DNA from: Chrysoporthe austroafricana
Taxonomy: Eukaryota; Ascomycota; Sordariomycetes; Diaporthales; Cryphonectriaceae
Assembly: GCA_001051155.2 (NCBI GenBank)
Contig: JYIP02000008.1
Span: 2,976,001 to 3,040,000 of the forward strand
Direction of reading: 5' to 3'
DNA: 64,000 nt
Every line of letters begins with the position of its first letter. Position 1 is the stretch's first letter. The notes beneath the pieces are model-generated. The model had not been told where the DNA came from, searched no databases, and saw nothing but the letters and a program-made list of their open reading frames with translations. Shown piece after piece: positions 11,401-22,659 of this stretch. The position numbers and the translations under genes were made by a program.

Positions 11401-12860
11401 ACTATAATTATACCTTTTGCTGCATGCTTGCTATTCTTAGCGATTTTAATAATTAACGAAACGGAATTTAGGAACCAAAACTGTATTGAAAAAAGTCTGG
11501 AACCGGAAAAACAATTAATATATTGCAATATAAGGGTTATCGTTAATATTCTAGCGCGCGAGCTTAAACTTCTTTTCAAATAGCGATATTATTAGCTATT
11601 TTATATATCGTAGCAAATAGCGTATTTAATTATCCTAGTAAAAATTAGCATAGCTAAATATTAGAAAAAAAGAAAAGTAGCCTAAAGTATTTACAATAGC
11701 ATCTAGCTATTTACGCTTATTAGACTAAAAAGGGCGAATGCTAACTAGCTTATAAGCGTTACGAACGATTGAATTAAACAATACGTCCATTTCAGCCTTG
11801 CATTTAAAACAGCTAGCCAGAAGCTTGCAAAGCTTATTTGCAATAAGAGGCTTATTGCTATCAGAATGTAGTTTGCATATATAAAAGGCGCTATTTTCCA
11901 GAATCTTCTTTCTTATTTAGCAATTAAATGCATAAAAAGCAAAACGAGAATAAGCTATAAAACGGCTATTTTTATATTTGAAAGCGTATATAATAATTTC
12001 GTTTTTTGTAGCCATTTATAACCGCGGCTATAACGGATCGCTTTTGCCTATAAGAAATAATATAAGAAAAGAGCTAGAATAAAGGAAAATAGAAGGACTT
12101 AGCTTGTTAAGAAGGGTAGATTAGAAGGCAAGCATTTCTATTTGACTTGCAATAGCGAAAGCCTTTTCAGATTAAGCGCCGGCTTAAAACTATTATTAAA
12201 TCTGAGCGATTTCAGACTAATTAGCAAAAAGATTAAGAATAATAGATATCGAAATCTGATTAATTGCTATAACCAGATTAGTATTGCTAATATTTTTATT
12301 AAATTGCGTATTAATATTATTAAGATAGATAAGCAGCTTATTAAGGATAATATCGTCCTTTAATAGCTAGTTTAAATTCTTTTCAGAGATTTATATGCTG
12401 CTATTATTATAAAGAAAGTAATTGGCAATTAGATATCAGAGTTATATCGATATAGCATATTTGCAAACCCTATATTCTTTAATAAGTATATTTCGGAAGC
12501 GATCGTAATTAAGTACGATTATAATAATATCAAATTGCGATAGAAAAAAAGGGAAAATGCAATATATTTTAGCTATATTCCGGAAAAAGTAGCAAATATA
12601 TCCCGAATATCGATATTAAGCATTACGAATATAACGAATTTCGAAAGTAATATAAATTTTCGAGATTAATATCTTTTCGGCTTAAGAAAGGCAAGGAAAG
12701 TCTGCTAGGATATTGCCAAAATCTATATAATTCTTAGCAGAAAAGAAATAGATTTAGGAAAAATTAGAATCCTTATTACAGTATTTAGCACAAATACTTT
12801 GGAATAGGTTTATATCGAATTAGCATTTCTTATAATAACTGCAAATAAATAGTTCTTTTT
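8480..12860 (-). pseudogene. Helitron Rep/PIF1 helicase (RepHel), RIP-degraded
   Basis: Conceptual reading of the minus strand from high to low coordinates recovers the full domain order of fungal Helitron RepHel proteins. At about 12.3-12.85 kb is a DUF6570-like N-terminal region (CAKYCNK, YSGYICYFFRNIAK). The HUH Rep (Helitron_like_N) domain lies at about 11.3-12.0 kb, with NPYIAIYWLFFRFQTFFNTV once stops at Trp are allowed. At about 10.75-10.9 kb is the ARND...NPYQIAF and YIAKYCSKAE region. The PIF1 helicase lies at about 9.7-8.5 kb, ending IQFPLFILYVIIIYK and LIYIALSRVKSL. The usual two HUH histidines appear as Tyr (GYNY), the Walker A Gly residues are changed (SYNKS), and the GDFxQLPP box reads NNFYQLL. 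All are explainable by G-to-A or C-to-T change. Dozens of in-frame stops make it non-functional. Borders are approximate. Confidence 0.82.
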
Positions 12861-12912
12861 TATATAATATTTTATAAAACTAGCCGAAAAGTTCTTTATT
12901 AATATCGCTTAT

Positions 12913-13330
12913 TGTTACGAACCAACATGCAGAACCAGGACGCGGCACCAGAAGTTATAACCCACTTGGTATCAGGGTTGGCTACAGACCCAACTACGTG
13001 CTTATGTAAGCCAGGGTTAGGAACAGAGACCGACAGGACCGCTATCGGTCCTATCGATATAACTATGGACCGATACGTTCGACATCGGTCCTACCGGTCC
13101 AGAATTGAAGAGCGGGATATATAAGAACCAGACATCTACCAGATAGATGATAATAGCTCTTCAGTTGTCAATCTAAGTATCAATTGAACCCTACCATTGA
13201 TAATCGCTCAAGACTTATAAACATTGCGATATTCAGCAAATCGTATTCCAATATTCAAGGCCCATACTTGGCACCGCATAAACCCCCTGACCCTATAGTT
13301 TATCCCAGGATTGCTGCAGCGTTTATAACA
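12913..13330 (+). repeat. Solo LTR inserted in the Helitron, plus orientation
   Basis: 418 bp from TGTTACGAACC to TTTATAACA with TG...CA ends, flanked by the 5-bp target duplication CTTAT at 12908-12912 and 13331-13335. The reverse complement of its right end (TGTTATAAACGCTGCAGCA) matches the start of the other LTRs in the window, so this is the same family in opposite orientation. GGATATATAAGAACC at about 13114 is a plausible TATA box for plus-strand transcription. It is less RIP-altered than its surroundings. No internal region remains, so it arose by LTR-LTR recombination. Confidence 0.88.
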
Positions 13331-14345
13331 CTTATAGCATTTGCTTGTAGCACGATATATCGTTTAGCAGCCGATATGCTATCAGGAAAGGGTTATTAGG
13401 AATTAAGAAAGATAAAGTTATTATCTAGCCGTTATTTTCGAATTTCTCGCAAAGTAGCAGTTGCAGCTTAATAAGCTGCTATAGAAGCAGTACGGCTGCT
13501 AGGAAACGGAAAGCCTAATAGCAAAGGAAAATAAAGAGACGGGTTAAAAGGATTTGAAAAATAGCTAGCTAAAAAGCTATAAGGATTACAGGAGCTTAAT
13601 ATTAGCAATAATAATTTCGAAAATCCTCTATCAGATTAATCGAAATATAGCTAGTAAAGTTAGCATTTATAATAAATTTCCTTTTTGTATTATTCAAGCT
13701 CGATATCGATATATAGCTTATTTCTTATTACGATAAAATTAATATATAGCATTTCGTAATTGCTTTAGCAATATTATTTCAGCTTTATAATAAAATCGAA
13801 ATCGGTTATTTAAATATTGTATTACTGGCAAATTAGATTATAAATCTTAATTTGGGCTATATTTATTCGATAATGCTAAGCGCGAAAAATATAGCAAATA
13901 TTGCATTCGAAATAAGCAGGTTAAATTTAAGCTGAAAAAGGGTTAAAATATTACGGATTATCTCTATTGCTAAAGAAAGTAGCATTGCTATTATTAAATT
14001 CTTTTTGCAAAAGAAAGATATAAGTTTTGCATTATTATATTTAAAACTATAGCTTTTCGATAATAAAAGCTTGAAAGTAAGCTTCGTTATAATAAATTTA
14101 AATACAATAGCATTACTGAATTATAGCAAGCTCGTATTTAATAGCAGCTATATTAAGCATATCTTTAAGATTAATGCTTTGCTAAAAGAAACGATTATAT
14201 TCGTTTTTTTCTTGCTAGCTATAATAATAAGGAAAAATATAAAGAATAATAAAGGCAAAAAAGGGGGTATAAAGTATATTTTAGCTCGAGATAAGCATAC
14301 TTAATTATATTTCAGGAAAAAGTAAAAGCTGCTCTTATTAATTTT

Positions 14346-14758
14346 TGTTATGAACGCTGCAGTAGATCCTAAGACGTACTGTAAAGTCAAGGGGTTTATG
14401 CTAACAAGAGCGGTACTAAGTACGGGTCTTGAGCTTCAGGACGGGTTCACTTATATATCGCAATATTCATAAGCCAATACGGCTATCAATAGTAGGGTCC
14501 AATTGATATTTAGATTGACGACTGAAGAACTATTTATCTATCCGGCTAGTAATTCTCCTAGCCTTATATATCTAGTCTTTCAGTCCCTGGCTTATAGTTG
14601 CTTATTGGAACTTGCTGCTGCTTACCGAGTCCCGGTAAGCTAGGCTGAGCCCTAATAACCCTAACCCTAAGTTACGTAATCTTTGCGGGATATGCCTCCC
14701 CATTGTCTGGCCTAGGTTCTGTTTAGGGTTTCTTTCGTTTGCATATTAGTTTATAATA
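14346..14758 (-). repeat. 3' LTR of the nested retrotransposon
   Basis: 413 bp beginning TGTTATGAACGCTGCAG. Its terminal CA is changed to TA. It holds CCTTATATATC at about 14569, which reads as a TATA box on the minus strand, and a telomere-like CCCTAATAACCCTAACCCTAA tract near 14651 (two adjoining CCCTAA units plus one nearby). Confidence 0.88.
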
Positions 14759-15629
14759 TTATCCCCTTTCTATCGGGTATTATCCCCAATACTATTCCGT
14801 AAATGCCCTTATACGGTAGTCTTTTCTTTATGCCTTCCTAATTAAGATGTCTTACAGAGTTATCAAGTCTTATAATCTTGCATTTATTCTTTCTTCCAAG
14901 AACTTTGCCTGTTTTGAGCGATTTTCATTTATCGAGTCCCGGGAGTACGAAATTATGCCTTGTTCTTTTTGTCTTGAAAAGGGCTTGTCGTATCGCATGG
15001 TAGACAAGGTCAAGAGTTATTCCAATTGTACGAAAAGGGGGCGTTCTTGCGATGCCGGACGGGTTCCGTTATTATCTCGTGAGTTTCTTTCTGACCTGTT
15101 TCCTTTATTCTCCTTCCTGATCCTGTTATAGTATTACGAGTTACCGATAAATTGTCCCGGATCGATAGTTGTAAGGTTGAGGAAAAGGGGCGGCTTTTAG
15201 AGTTCCAGTCTTATATAACCAAATCCTTGGCTTATCTTGCGCGGCTAAAGAAATAATGCTGCTTTTTTCAAAAGAAGGGGATAAAGTTGGTAAATTAAGG
15301 TCTGGAAGAGGAAAAGCGTAGCTATATAGCTGTCGAGATGCAAGCGGTAGTTTCTGAGGAATTCGCGGCTGCTATTGCCGATCCTTCTTTTAATGGTTTT
15401 GACTGGAATTCCGTAAGTATTAGTAATTCTGTAATAGACTGGTTTGGTTTTTTGGGTAAGGCTAGTTCCTGTCTTGAATCCGGGCAGTTTTCTTAGGTAA
15501 TTCGGATAAGTAGAGCCTTTATGAGCTTATTCTTTTTCGTTATTGTTTGCTCAAGTAGTCCGCTAATATTCGGGATGCATTCTATAAGTTGGATTTGGGT
15601 TTCTATGAATTCTTACTTGCCGGGTAGCT

Positions 15630-18600
15630 TTTCTATTTGACGAGGTATTCGGGGTCGTAATCTGGTTTGCGATACTTGAGGATTCGTTCGATTTCGTATT
15701 CTGGCTCGTTATTTTCGACCTGAATACTTTTATCTGTTTTGGTTGATTTTAGTACTGGTTCGAAAAGCAAGATATGGAATACCGGATGGATTTTCATTCT
15801 ATAGGGTAATGCAAATTCAAAATTAATATCTGAGATTTTCTTTAAGATCCTGAATAATCCCAATTTTTTATAATCTAGTAAGTAAAAAGGTTTTATTGTT
15901 TTAATATAATCTTTCTGTCGAATAAAATAAACTTTATTTCCTTTTTATAGGATTAGTCCCTTAATCTTTTTGGAATTGGTATATCTCGTTATTCTTTTTT
16001 GTACGAACTTTAGTTTTTTCTGGAATTCTTTTTGAATTTTCTTGATTTTTCTGATTCGTTTGTCTGCAGCTTTTGCGTTTGTTCCTAGTATCTTGTCGTA
16101 ATAGGCTATCGGGTTATAGCTATAGAGTATATAGAATAGTAACTTTTTCGTTATACTTATATTTGCATTGTTATATGCAAATTGCGCTAGAGGTAGGAAG
16201 TTAATTTAGTTATCTTATTCGTAATTTATATAGTATCGTAAATATTGCTTAACAATCTAATTAGTTTTTTCCGTTTGTCCGTCCATTTATAAGTAGAATG
16301 CTATAGATATTTTCTATTATATTCCGAATAGTTTCGTAAGTAAAGTCTAGAAATTTGATACGAATTTTCTATCTTTATCGGAAATAATTTCTTTGGATAT
16401 GCCGTAATTGGCTATAACCGTTCGGAAGAACGTATATACGAGTTCTTCCGTTATGCTACTTTCTTTATATAATAGGAAGTAAGCATATTTGCTTAATCTG
16501 CAAACTATTACTAAAATGCTATTATATTATATTCTAATTAAGGGTTCTCGTAAAAAGAGTAATTTTGTAATAAAATCCTAGCTAATGGATTGCTAAACTG
16601 CTTCCGGAATCGGGAATAGTTGGAATAAGCTATAGGGCTTATAGTATTCAATCTTATTTTTCTTGCAGCTATCGCATTCTTATAAAATTCTTTCGATTTT
16701 TTGTCTGAATCCTAGCAAGTTCCAGTATCTCTTGATTCTTTCGTAAATAGCTTTGATTCCTTGGTAACAATATGCTAGTGCATTATGCATAGTCCTGATA
16801 TATTCGTTCTGTTTTTCGGGGGTTATATTTTCAGGATTTCTTTCCCAATTCTCGATTCTGATAATCGTATTAAGTTTTCTTGCTTCGTTTACCAGGCTGC
16901 TATTTTTATCCTGCTTGAAGATATTCTGCAATTCTTTGGGTTCCGTATCCTAATAATCTGATTATTTGCTAAAGGCATCCGCTTTGCCATTTTCTGATTT
17001 TTTGCAATATACGATTTTTAGGTTAAACTGTAAGAGGAATTCTATTTATCTGATTTATCATTTGTTCAAGATTTTTATTATTATAAATATTATTAGGTTT
17101 TTGTAATCTGAATATACTATTATTTAATATTTTATTCCGATTAGATAGTGCTGCTATTCCTTAAATGCTTTGATAATTGCTATTAGTTCTTTATCCGGGA
17201 TGCTATAATTGAGTTTTGGGCTATTCAGCTTTTTTGAGAAATTGCTTACGATCTTAAGACATCTTTGGTTATTTCGCTAGCCTAATTATTTGCCAAATGC
17301 GTAATCTGATATATCGGTTTTAATTTCAAATAGTTTATTTGGGTCTGTTTCGCAAAGTATAGGTTCTGATATAATTCGTTTTTTGATTTTATCGAATGCT
17401 TTTTGTATTTTTCTAGTCTATTCGAATTTGCAATCTTTTTTCGTAAGGTCTGTAAGTAAGCATACGATCTTGCTATAATCCCGAATAAATTGCCAATAGA
17501 AGTTAGCGTAACCGAGAAATGCTCTGACTTCCTTAATCTTTCTTGGTATAGGCCATTCTTCTATTGCTCGAATTTTGTTTTTTTGCATACTAATTTGTCT
17601 TGGTTCGATAATATAGCTTAAATAATCGACTTTCTATTAATGAAACTGGCATTTGCTTAATTCTATAAGAAACTTATTATCTTATAACGTTTGAAATACT
17701 TATTATATATACTATTTATATAATGCGAAATTTTTGGAATAGATAAGGATATTATTAAAATAAACGATAACGATAGTATTCAAATATTCGCAAAAGATAT
17801 TATTGATTATTTCTTAGAAAGATACGAATGCATTAGTTAATCCAAAAGGCAAGATTATATATTCGAAATATCCATAGCGAGTCCTGAATGCTATTTTCTA
17901 AATATTATCTTCTTTGATCCGGATATAATAATACCCTTCTTTGAGATCTAGTATAGTAAACTATTTTGCTTTTATCAAACGATTTTGCATTTTTCTTATT
18001 AATGGTAAGGGATAGCGGTTTTTGATTATAATATCGTTAAGTTGCCGATAGTCTATACAAAATCGTAATTTGCCGTTTTTCTTTGGAACGAATAGGATTA
18101 AGTATCCTGCTAATAATTGTAATTTCCGTATATAGCCTTTCTTGAGGTTTTTGTCAATATATTCTTTGAATGCTTTGAATTTTGCTTGATTAAGCTTATA
18201 GATAGGGTAGTTTTGCAGCTTTATCCTTTCTTTCAGTAAGATCTTATAATCGAAAGGGCTATATTCGGGTAAGCTATTATCGAATCTTCCTTACTATAGC
18301 TTCTTGAATTCGTAATATTCCCGTAATACATTTTTGAGATCTGGTAGTAGGCTTTTTTTGTTTTCTGCGATCTGTAGGAATATAAAGTATTGCTATGCGT
18401 ATTTTGTTTCGTTAGCTTTTTGTTTCTGGGATTTTTTCGTTTCTAGTAGTTTCGAGTATTTATCGGGTACCGAACCGAATTGCCTTCTGGCATATTCGTG
18501 CTATAGGAGCTATATTTCTTTATAGTTCTATAATTTACATTCTCTCGTATTATTCCGTACCTAATTAAACTTTTGTTAATCGATAATTATTTGTAGTTTT

Positions 18601-21240
18601 GGTTTATCTTTAATTTTCGTTTGGAAGTTCAAAGTATCCGTAACCTTTCCCTGTATTATAGCTTGCTTTCCTGCTTTAAGGGTACTTATAAGCCTGTTTG
18701 AGCGCATTTCGCTTATACTATTTTTAGTAACTAAGTCTTTTCCTTTACTGATAATTGCAACCTTTTCAGTAAATACGGCTTATTCTTATAAAATTTGGCT
18801 AGTAATCTAATCAATTCGAGAATTATATTTTTTAAGCTAAAGTATTCCTAAGATTAATTCATATTATATCGTATTTATAATATCAAAAGTAATATTTATC
18901 GTAAGGCTTTGGATTAAAATAGGTAAATAATTAGTCTTTATATCGATTATTCCTAAATTATACGTAACCGATTTTCTTTCTATAGTATTGAATCTATAAG
19001 GATCTTTCTTTTATATCTAGAGAATTCGTTCCCTGTTAATAATTTCTAGCGAGATGAAATTTCCTTATATGCTACTATCCAATAATGCGCTATATCGTTA
19101 TCCTTTAATATATACGTCCAGAATAATATATTCCTTATTCTTTCTAATAATAGCATATAAGGACCTCTTAATCCTAATTAGCTATTATCCTATTATAAGC
19201 GATCCTTCCCTTTTGGGATATTTCGGGCATTTCTTGCTGCTTATTATGCTAGCCTTTTTGCTTAAGCATAGTTTCGCTGCCAATTCTTTTCGATTTTCTG
19301 CAGCTTATACCAGTCTTTAGCCTTATCCTATATATATATGGAATATGCTATTACGTAGCATTATCTTTATATAATCTTTTTATCGACGCATGCTTAAAAG
19401 CAGTTATCCGGTAGCCCAATATATGCATTATTATTTTCGATATGCAAAACCTTTCTGTATTTTCCTTTCTCTTCCGTAACGGGATGGATTAATTGGTCTT
19501 ATTCCCTGAATGAGAATTAATCGTATTTAACTTTCTCGCTAAAATATATTTGGCAATTGTAATAAATATAACTAATCCAGGCAAGTTTATAATAACGAAA
19601 GTATAAGTAATTAATCTTTCCGTCTTTTTGGGGTAAGTATTCGCTATTCTGAAATAATATGCCTTAGAAAAGTTCTTTTATCGTAAGCTTATAAATGATA
19701 TGCTTAACTTCTATATATTTGGATATCCATTTGCTGCAATTTTAGCAATTCTTTTGCTAATAGTAAGCTGTTTCTTCTAATAATTTTTCGTTAGGAATTG
19801 GAATTGGTAAGTTACCCGGCTGCCTGTCGGAATATACTAATTCCTCGATAGTATTGCTAAATATCGGTAATCCTGATTGTATAATGCCGATTTCTTTTTC
19901 TACTATGCTATTCTATTATCGTTCCAGATAGTAATTTAAGGGGTATTTCCCTAAATCTTCCTTGCTTTGCAAAGGCTTTTCGTTAAAGTAGTCGGAATTG
20001 CTATCCTGGATAATAGTATTGTAAAGTAAGCCTTTCCTGCCTATAGCGAATTATCGTTTTCCTTAAAGCTTGCATAAGAACTATCCTGAACTTTCCTTTT
20101 CTGAGAGGTGCAATATATAGTAATTGTAATAGCAGGCTGTCCAGCTAAAATTGCTATAATTAGAGTTCGCTATTTGCTTTAATAGGATATTTTTATTTAG
20201 CTAATTAAGTTCTTGCTGCTAAACGATATTAAGCTATTTTTTTAGGACTGGCTTCCATTTTCGCTTTTTTCGTTCTTATCGGCAATTGCGGGCAATATAA
20301 CCTTTCTTATTGCAATTATAATAAATAACCCCTTTTCGTTACTTACATATAAGGGTATTTAGTTCTATAGGCCTAATATATATAATGCCCGAATAGGCCG
20401 TACTATTCTTGCCTTTATATTGGAATTTGCGCTTCCCAATATTTGGCTGATATTACAGGATAATATTGTAATTCTTTTGCTATTATTATCGTTATTTATA
20501 TAGTCTGTTATCGATTCGGATTGCTTTATTAATAAATTCGCTGAATTTTTCAAGTCGGTTTTCCTTATAGAATTCATTTTTGATTTCTTCTTTGAATCTT
20601 GCGTAATAGGCATCCATAAAAAGTTCGTTCTCGTAATCTAAATAAGTTACGATCTGTTAGAACCTGGCCGTATAATCCGAAGCCGAACCGGTTTATCGAA
20701 ATGCTTCTAATTGCCGTATTACAATGCGTCGTTTATCCAGATCTCTAAAGGTTTTGATAAGGGCCGATTCGAAATTAGCATAGCGTTAAAAGATGCATTT
20801 GGTATTTTCCGAGCGAAATTCTTTACTATTATCCAAATAATCGCGGAAAGTTAGCTCCCATTACTGGAAAGCCGTTCTTTCAAGGCGATTTCCTGCGAAA
20901 TCGATCTTATCGTAAGTAGTCCTAAACTGGGGTCCGTAATGCTTGAAATAAGCCTTGAGTTATATTAAGAAAGCCTGAAGGTTTCCTCGAATGCCTTTAT
21001 AAAGGCCGGGTTTATCGAACTTGAAAGCTTTTGCCTGTTAGAAGGCGTTAAGGCAGATAACCTTATTTTTGATTTCTTCAAGTTGTTAGTATAGAGCTAT
21101 ATTCTGTTACTGGAATTGCTCGTTAGTAAGGACGGTTAGTACCTCTTCCTGAAGGGCTTGGTTGCTGGATGAAAACGGGGTTTGGGGCGCTATCGTATCC
21201 TGGGTATTGCTCAAGGGGTATATACTGGACCGATTTCGAA
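15630..21240 (-). pseudogene. Gag-Pol of the nested Ty3/gypsy element, RIP-degraded
   Basis: Read on the minus strand. Gag capsid and a CCHC zinc knuckle lie at about 20.28-21.2 kb; the knuckle reads YYNCNKKGYIARNC, with the first Cys and the His replaced by Tyr. Reverse transcriptase lies at about 17.6-18.3 kb and its YxDD active site reads YFNN, both Asp lost. RNase H is at about 17.0-17.5 kb. Integrase with zinc-binding and core regions runs at about 16.0-16.9 kb. A C-terminal chromodomain-type end (MKIHPVFHILLFEPVLK, then EYEIERILKYRK) lies at 15633-15863. The order Gag-PR-RT-RH-IN-chromo is that of Ty3/gypsy chromoviruses. Many in-frame stops prevent expression. Domain borders are approximate. 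Confidence 0.85.
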
Positions 21241-21255
21241 TAAGAATTATCAAAA

Positions 21256-21668
21256 TATTATAAACGCTGCAGTAGATCCTAAAACGTACTGTAAAGTCAA
21301 AGGGTTTATGCTAACAAAAGCGGTACCAAGTACGGGTTTTGAATTTCAGGACGGGTTCACTTATATATCGCAATATTCATAAGCCAATACGGCTATCAAT
21401 AGTAGGGTCCAATTGATATTTAGATTGACGACTGAAGAACTATCTATCTATCCGGCTGGTAATTCTCCTAGCCTTATATATCTAGTCTTTCAGTCCCTAG
21501 CTTATGGTTGCTTACTGGAACTCGCTGCTGCTTACCGAGTCCCGGTAAGCTAGGCTAAGCCTTAATAACCCTAATTCTAGGTTACGTAATCTTTGCGGGG
21601 TATGCTTCCCCATTGTCTGGCCTGGGTTCTGTTTGGGGTTTCCTTCGTTTGTACGTTGGTTCATAACA
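21256..21668 (-). repeat. 5' LTR of the nested retrotransposon
   Basis: 413 bp starting TATTATAAACGCTGCAG and ending GGTTCATAACA, aligned base for base with the copy at 14346-14758. Confidence 0.88.
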
Positions 21669-21754
21669 ATTTTGCAATACCGAAAGAGCAAATTGAATAG
21701 GAATACCGAAAACAAAATCTAGTATTATAAAGAGCGCTAGCTAAGAAAATTATT

Positions 21755-21845
21755 AGCTTAATAATAGCTAGCCTAATAATAGCTAGCTTGATAATAGCTA
21801 GCTTAATAATAGCTAGCTTAATAATAGCTAGCTTAATTAGCAAGC
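21755..21845. repeat. 15-16 bp tandem repeat in the Helitron 5' region
   Basis: About six copies of AATAATAGCTAGCTT with single-base variants. It lies between the nested retrotransposon and the Helitron 5' end. The reading frame made by the repeat is a by-product and not a gene. Confidence 0.75.
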
Positions 21846-22212
21846 TTATCGTATAGCCTTGCAATAAGCTTATATATAATTATAATAACGATTAATAGCA
21901 AGAAAAGCCTAATCGATAAAAGCTTTTTAAAACGAATAATAGCAATACTATTATAAACTCTAATCGAAAAGCTATAAAAAGATAGATAGCTGAATACCTT
22001 ATCCTTTGCTATAGCGAAACGCTATAAATATCGCGATAACCTAAAAACATTAGCTTTTGATTATAAATAGCATTTTATGCTATATTATACCTGATTCGCT
22101 TCTTTGAAATATTAATAGCGATAGAAAAGGATAGCGATAATTGGTATAGAAGCGTATATGCCAAGCCTGGTCCGTATACGGATTTCAGGACCCCCTAGAG
22201 AGAATTCAACTA

Positions 22213-22272
22213 AGCAAAGCTTCGCTTGCTCGCTTAGTAATCAACTAAGCTCATTATAAGCGAAGCTTTGCT
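22213..22272. repeat. Terminal palindrome at the Helitron TC end
   Basis: The 15-bp arms AGCAAAGCTTCGCTT (22213-22227) and AAGCGAAGCTTTGCT (22258-22272) are perfect inverted repeats. Inside them sits a second pair, GCTTAGT and ACTAAGC. The same structure ends the short copy at 41447-41506. It could form a double stem-loop next to the element end. Confidence 0.85.
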
Positions 22273-22659
22273 GATGAGCTGCGTGAGCAAGCAGTGGAAC
22301 GGTATCTAGATACTCGTTTAGCCAAGTAAATACTGATATACAGGCGATCTCTTACCGGTACGAGGTGACTTCCTGTGCACGGGCCTATAGTGGGCTCGTG
22401 CAGCCCTGTAGGCCCTGCTGACCAATCAAGAGACGGCAACACTGGCAGCGACACGACGTCAGCTCTCGTCTTTGGGCGTCTCAGACCAGCTTCTCGACTC
22501 CTTAAAACAACACAACCCGTCAGAAATCGTCCAGTTTGGATCCCACCAGCTTCAAAGGCGAGCCCTACTCTGTAGATCTCACCCTGTTCCTCATATCGAA
22601 GAAAAGGAAAGAGAAGAGAACAGCATTCCTGGCAACGATCACTAGCTAGGCTCACCACT

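Larger units (their letters stand above)
14346..21668 (-). mobile_element. Full-length Ty3/gypsy (chromodomain) LTR retrotransposon, RIP-degraded
   Basis: 7,323 bp bounded by two 413-bp LTRs and by perfect 5-bp target duplications ATTTT at 14341-14345 and 21669-21673. Gag-Pol runs on the minus strand. A purine-rich stretch (AGAAAGGGGATAA on the minus strand) lies next to the left LTR, as expected of the polypurine tract before the 3' LTR. The sequence next to the right LTR does not match a tRNA end I recognise. LTR differences are transitions; for example the left copy ends TAATA where the right ends TAACA, and the right begins TATTA where the left begins TGTTA. It lies inside the Helitron and so inserted later. 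Confidence 0.9.
7142..22274 (-). mobile_element. Helitron (autonomous type, RIP-inactivated) with nested LTR elements
   Basis: The ends were set by comparison with the short copy at 40428-41508: both begin TAATATTCCTACAGCCAACG and both end GCGAAGCTTTGCTGA. Read on the minus strand the element starts with TC, as Helitrons do. It encodes Rep and PIF1 helicase on the minus strand (8480-12860). Removing the solo LTR at 12913-13330, the full LTR element at 14346-21668 and their target duplications leaves about 7.4 kb of Helitron. Base composition is strongly AT-rich with stops at former Gln and Trp codons, as RIP produces. The canonical CTRR 3' end is not seen at the 7142 side, so the exact 3' terminus or subclass (Helitron against Helitron2 type) is uncertain. 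Confidence 0.8.

Noticed and set aside
13336..14345. Plus-strand frames at 13400-13640 and 14071-14304 as Helitron cargo genes
   Set aside because: AT-rich, no family similarity on either strand; more likely degraded Helitron leader.
19054..19320. Plus-strand open frame in the nested retroelement, with a similar one at 48459-48743
   Set aside because: They look like a conserved pair of membrane proteins, but both are antisense shadows of the same Pol region on the minus strand.
21661..21864. Minus-strand frame with repeated LAIIK
   Set aside because: It is produced by the 15-16 bp tandem repeat and has no protein character.
7142..22274. Starship giant transposon
   Set aside because: No tyrosine-recombinase (captain) gene seen at either end, and the coding content is RepHel; its size is explained by nested LTR elements.
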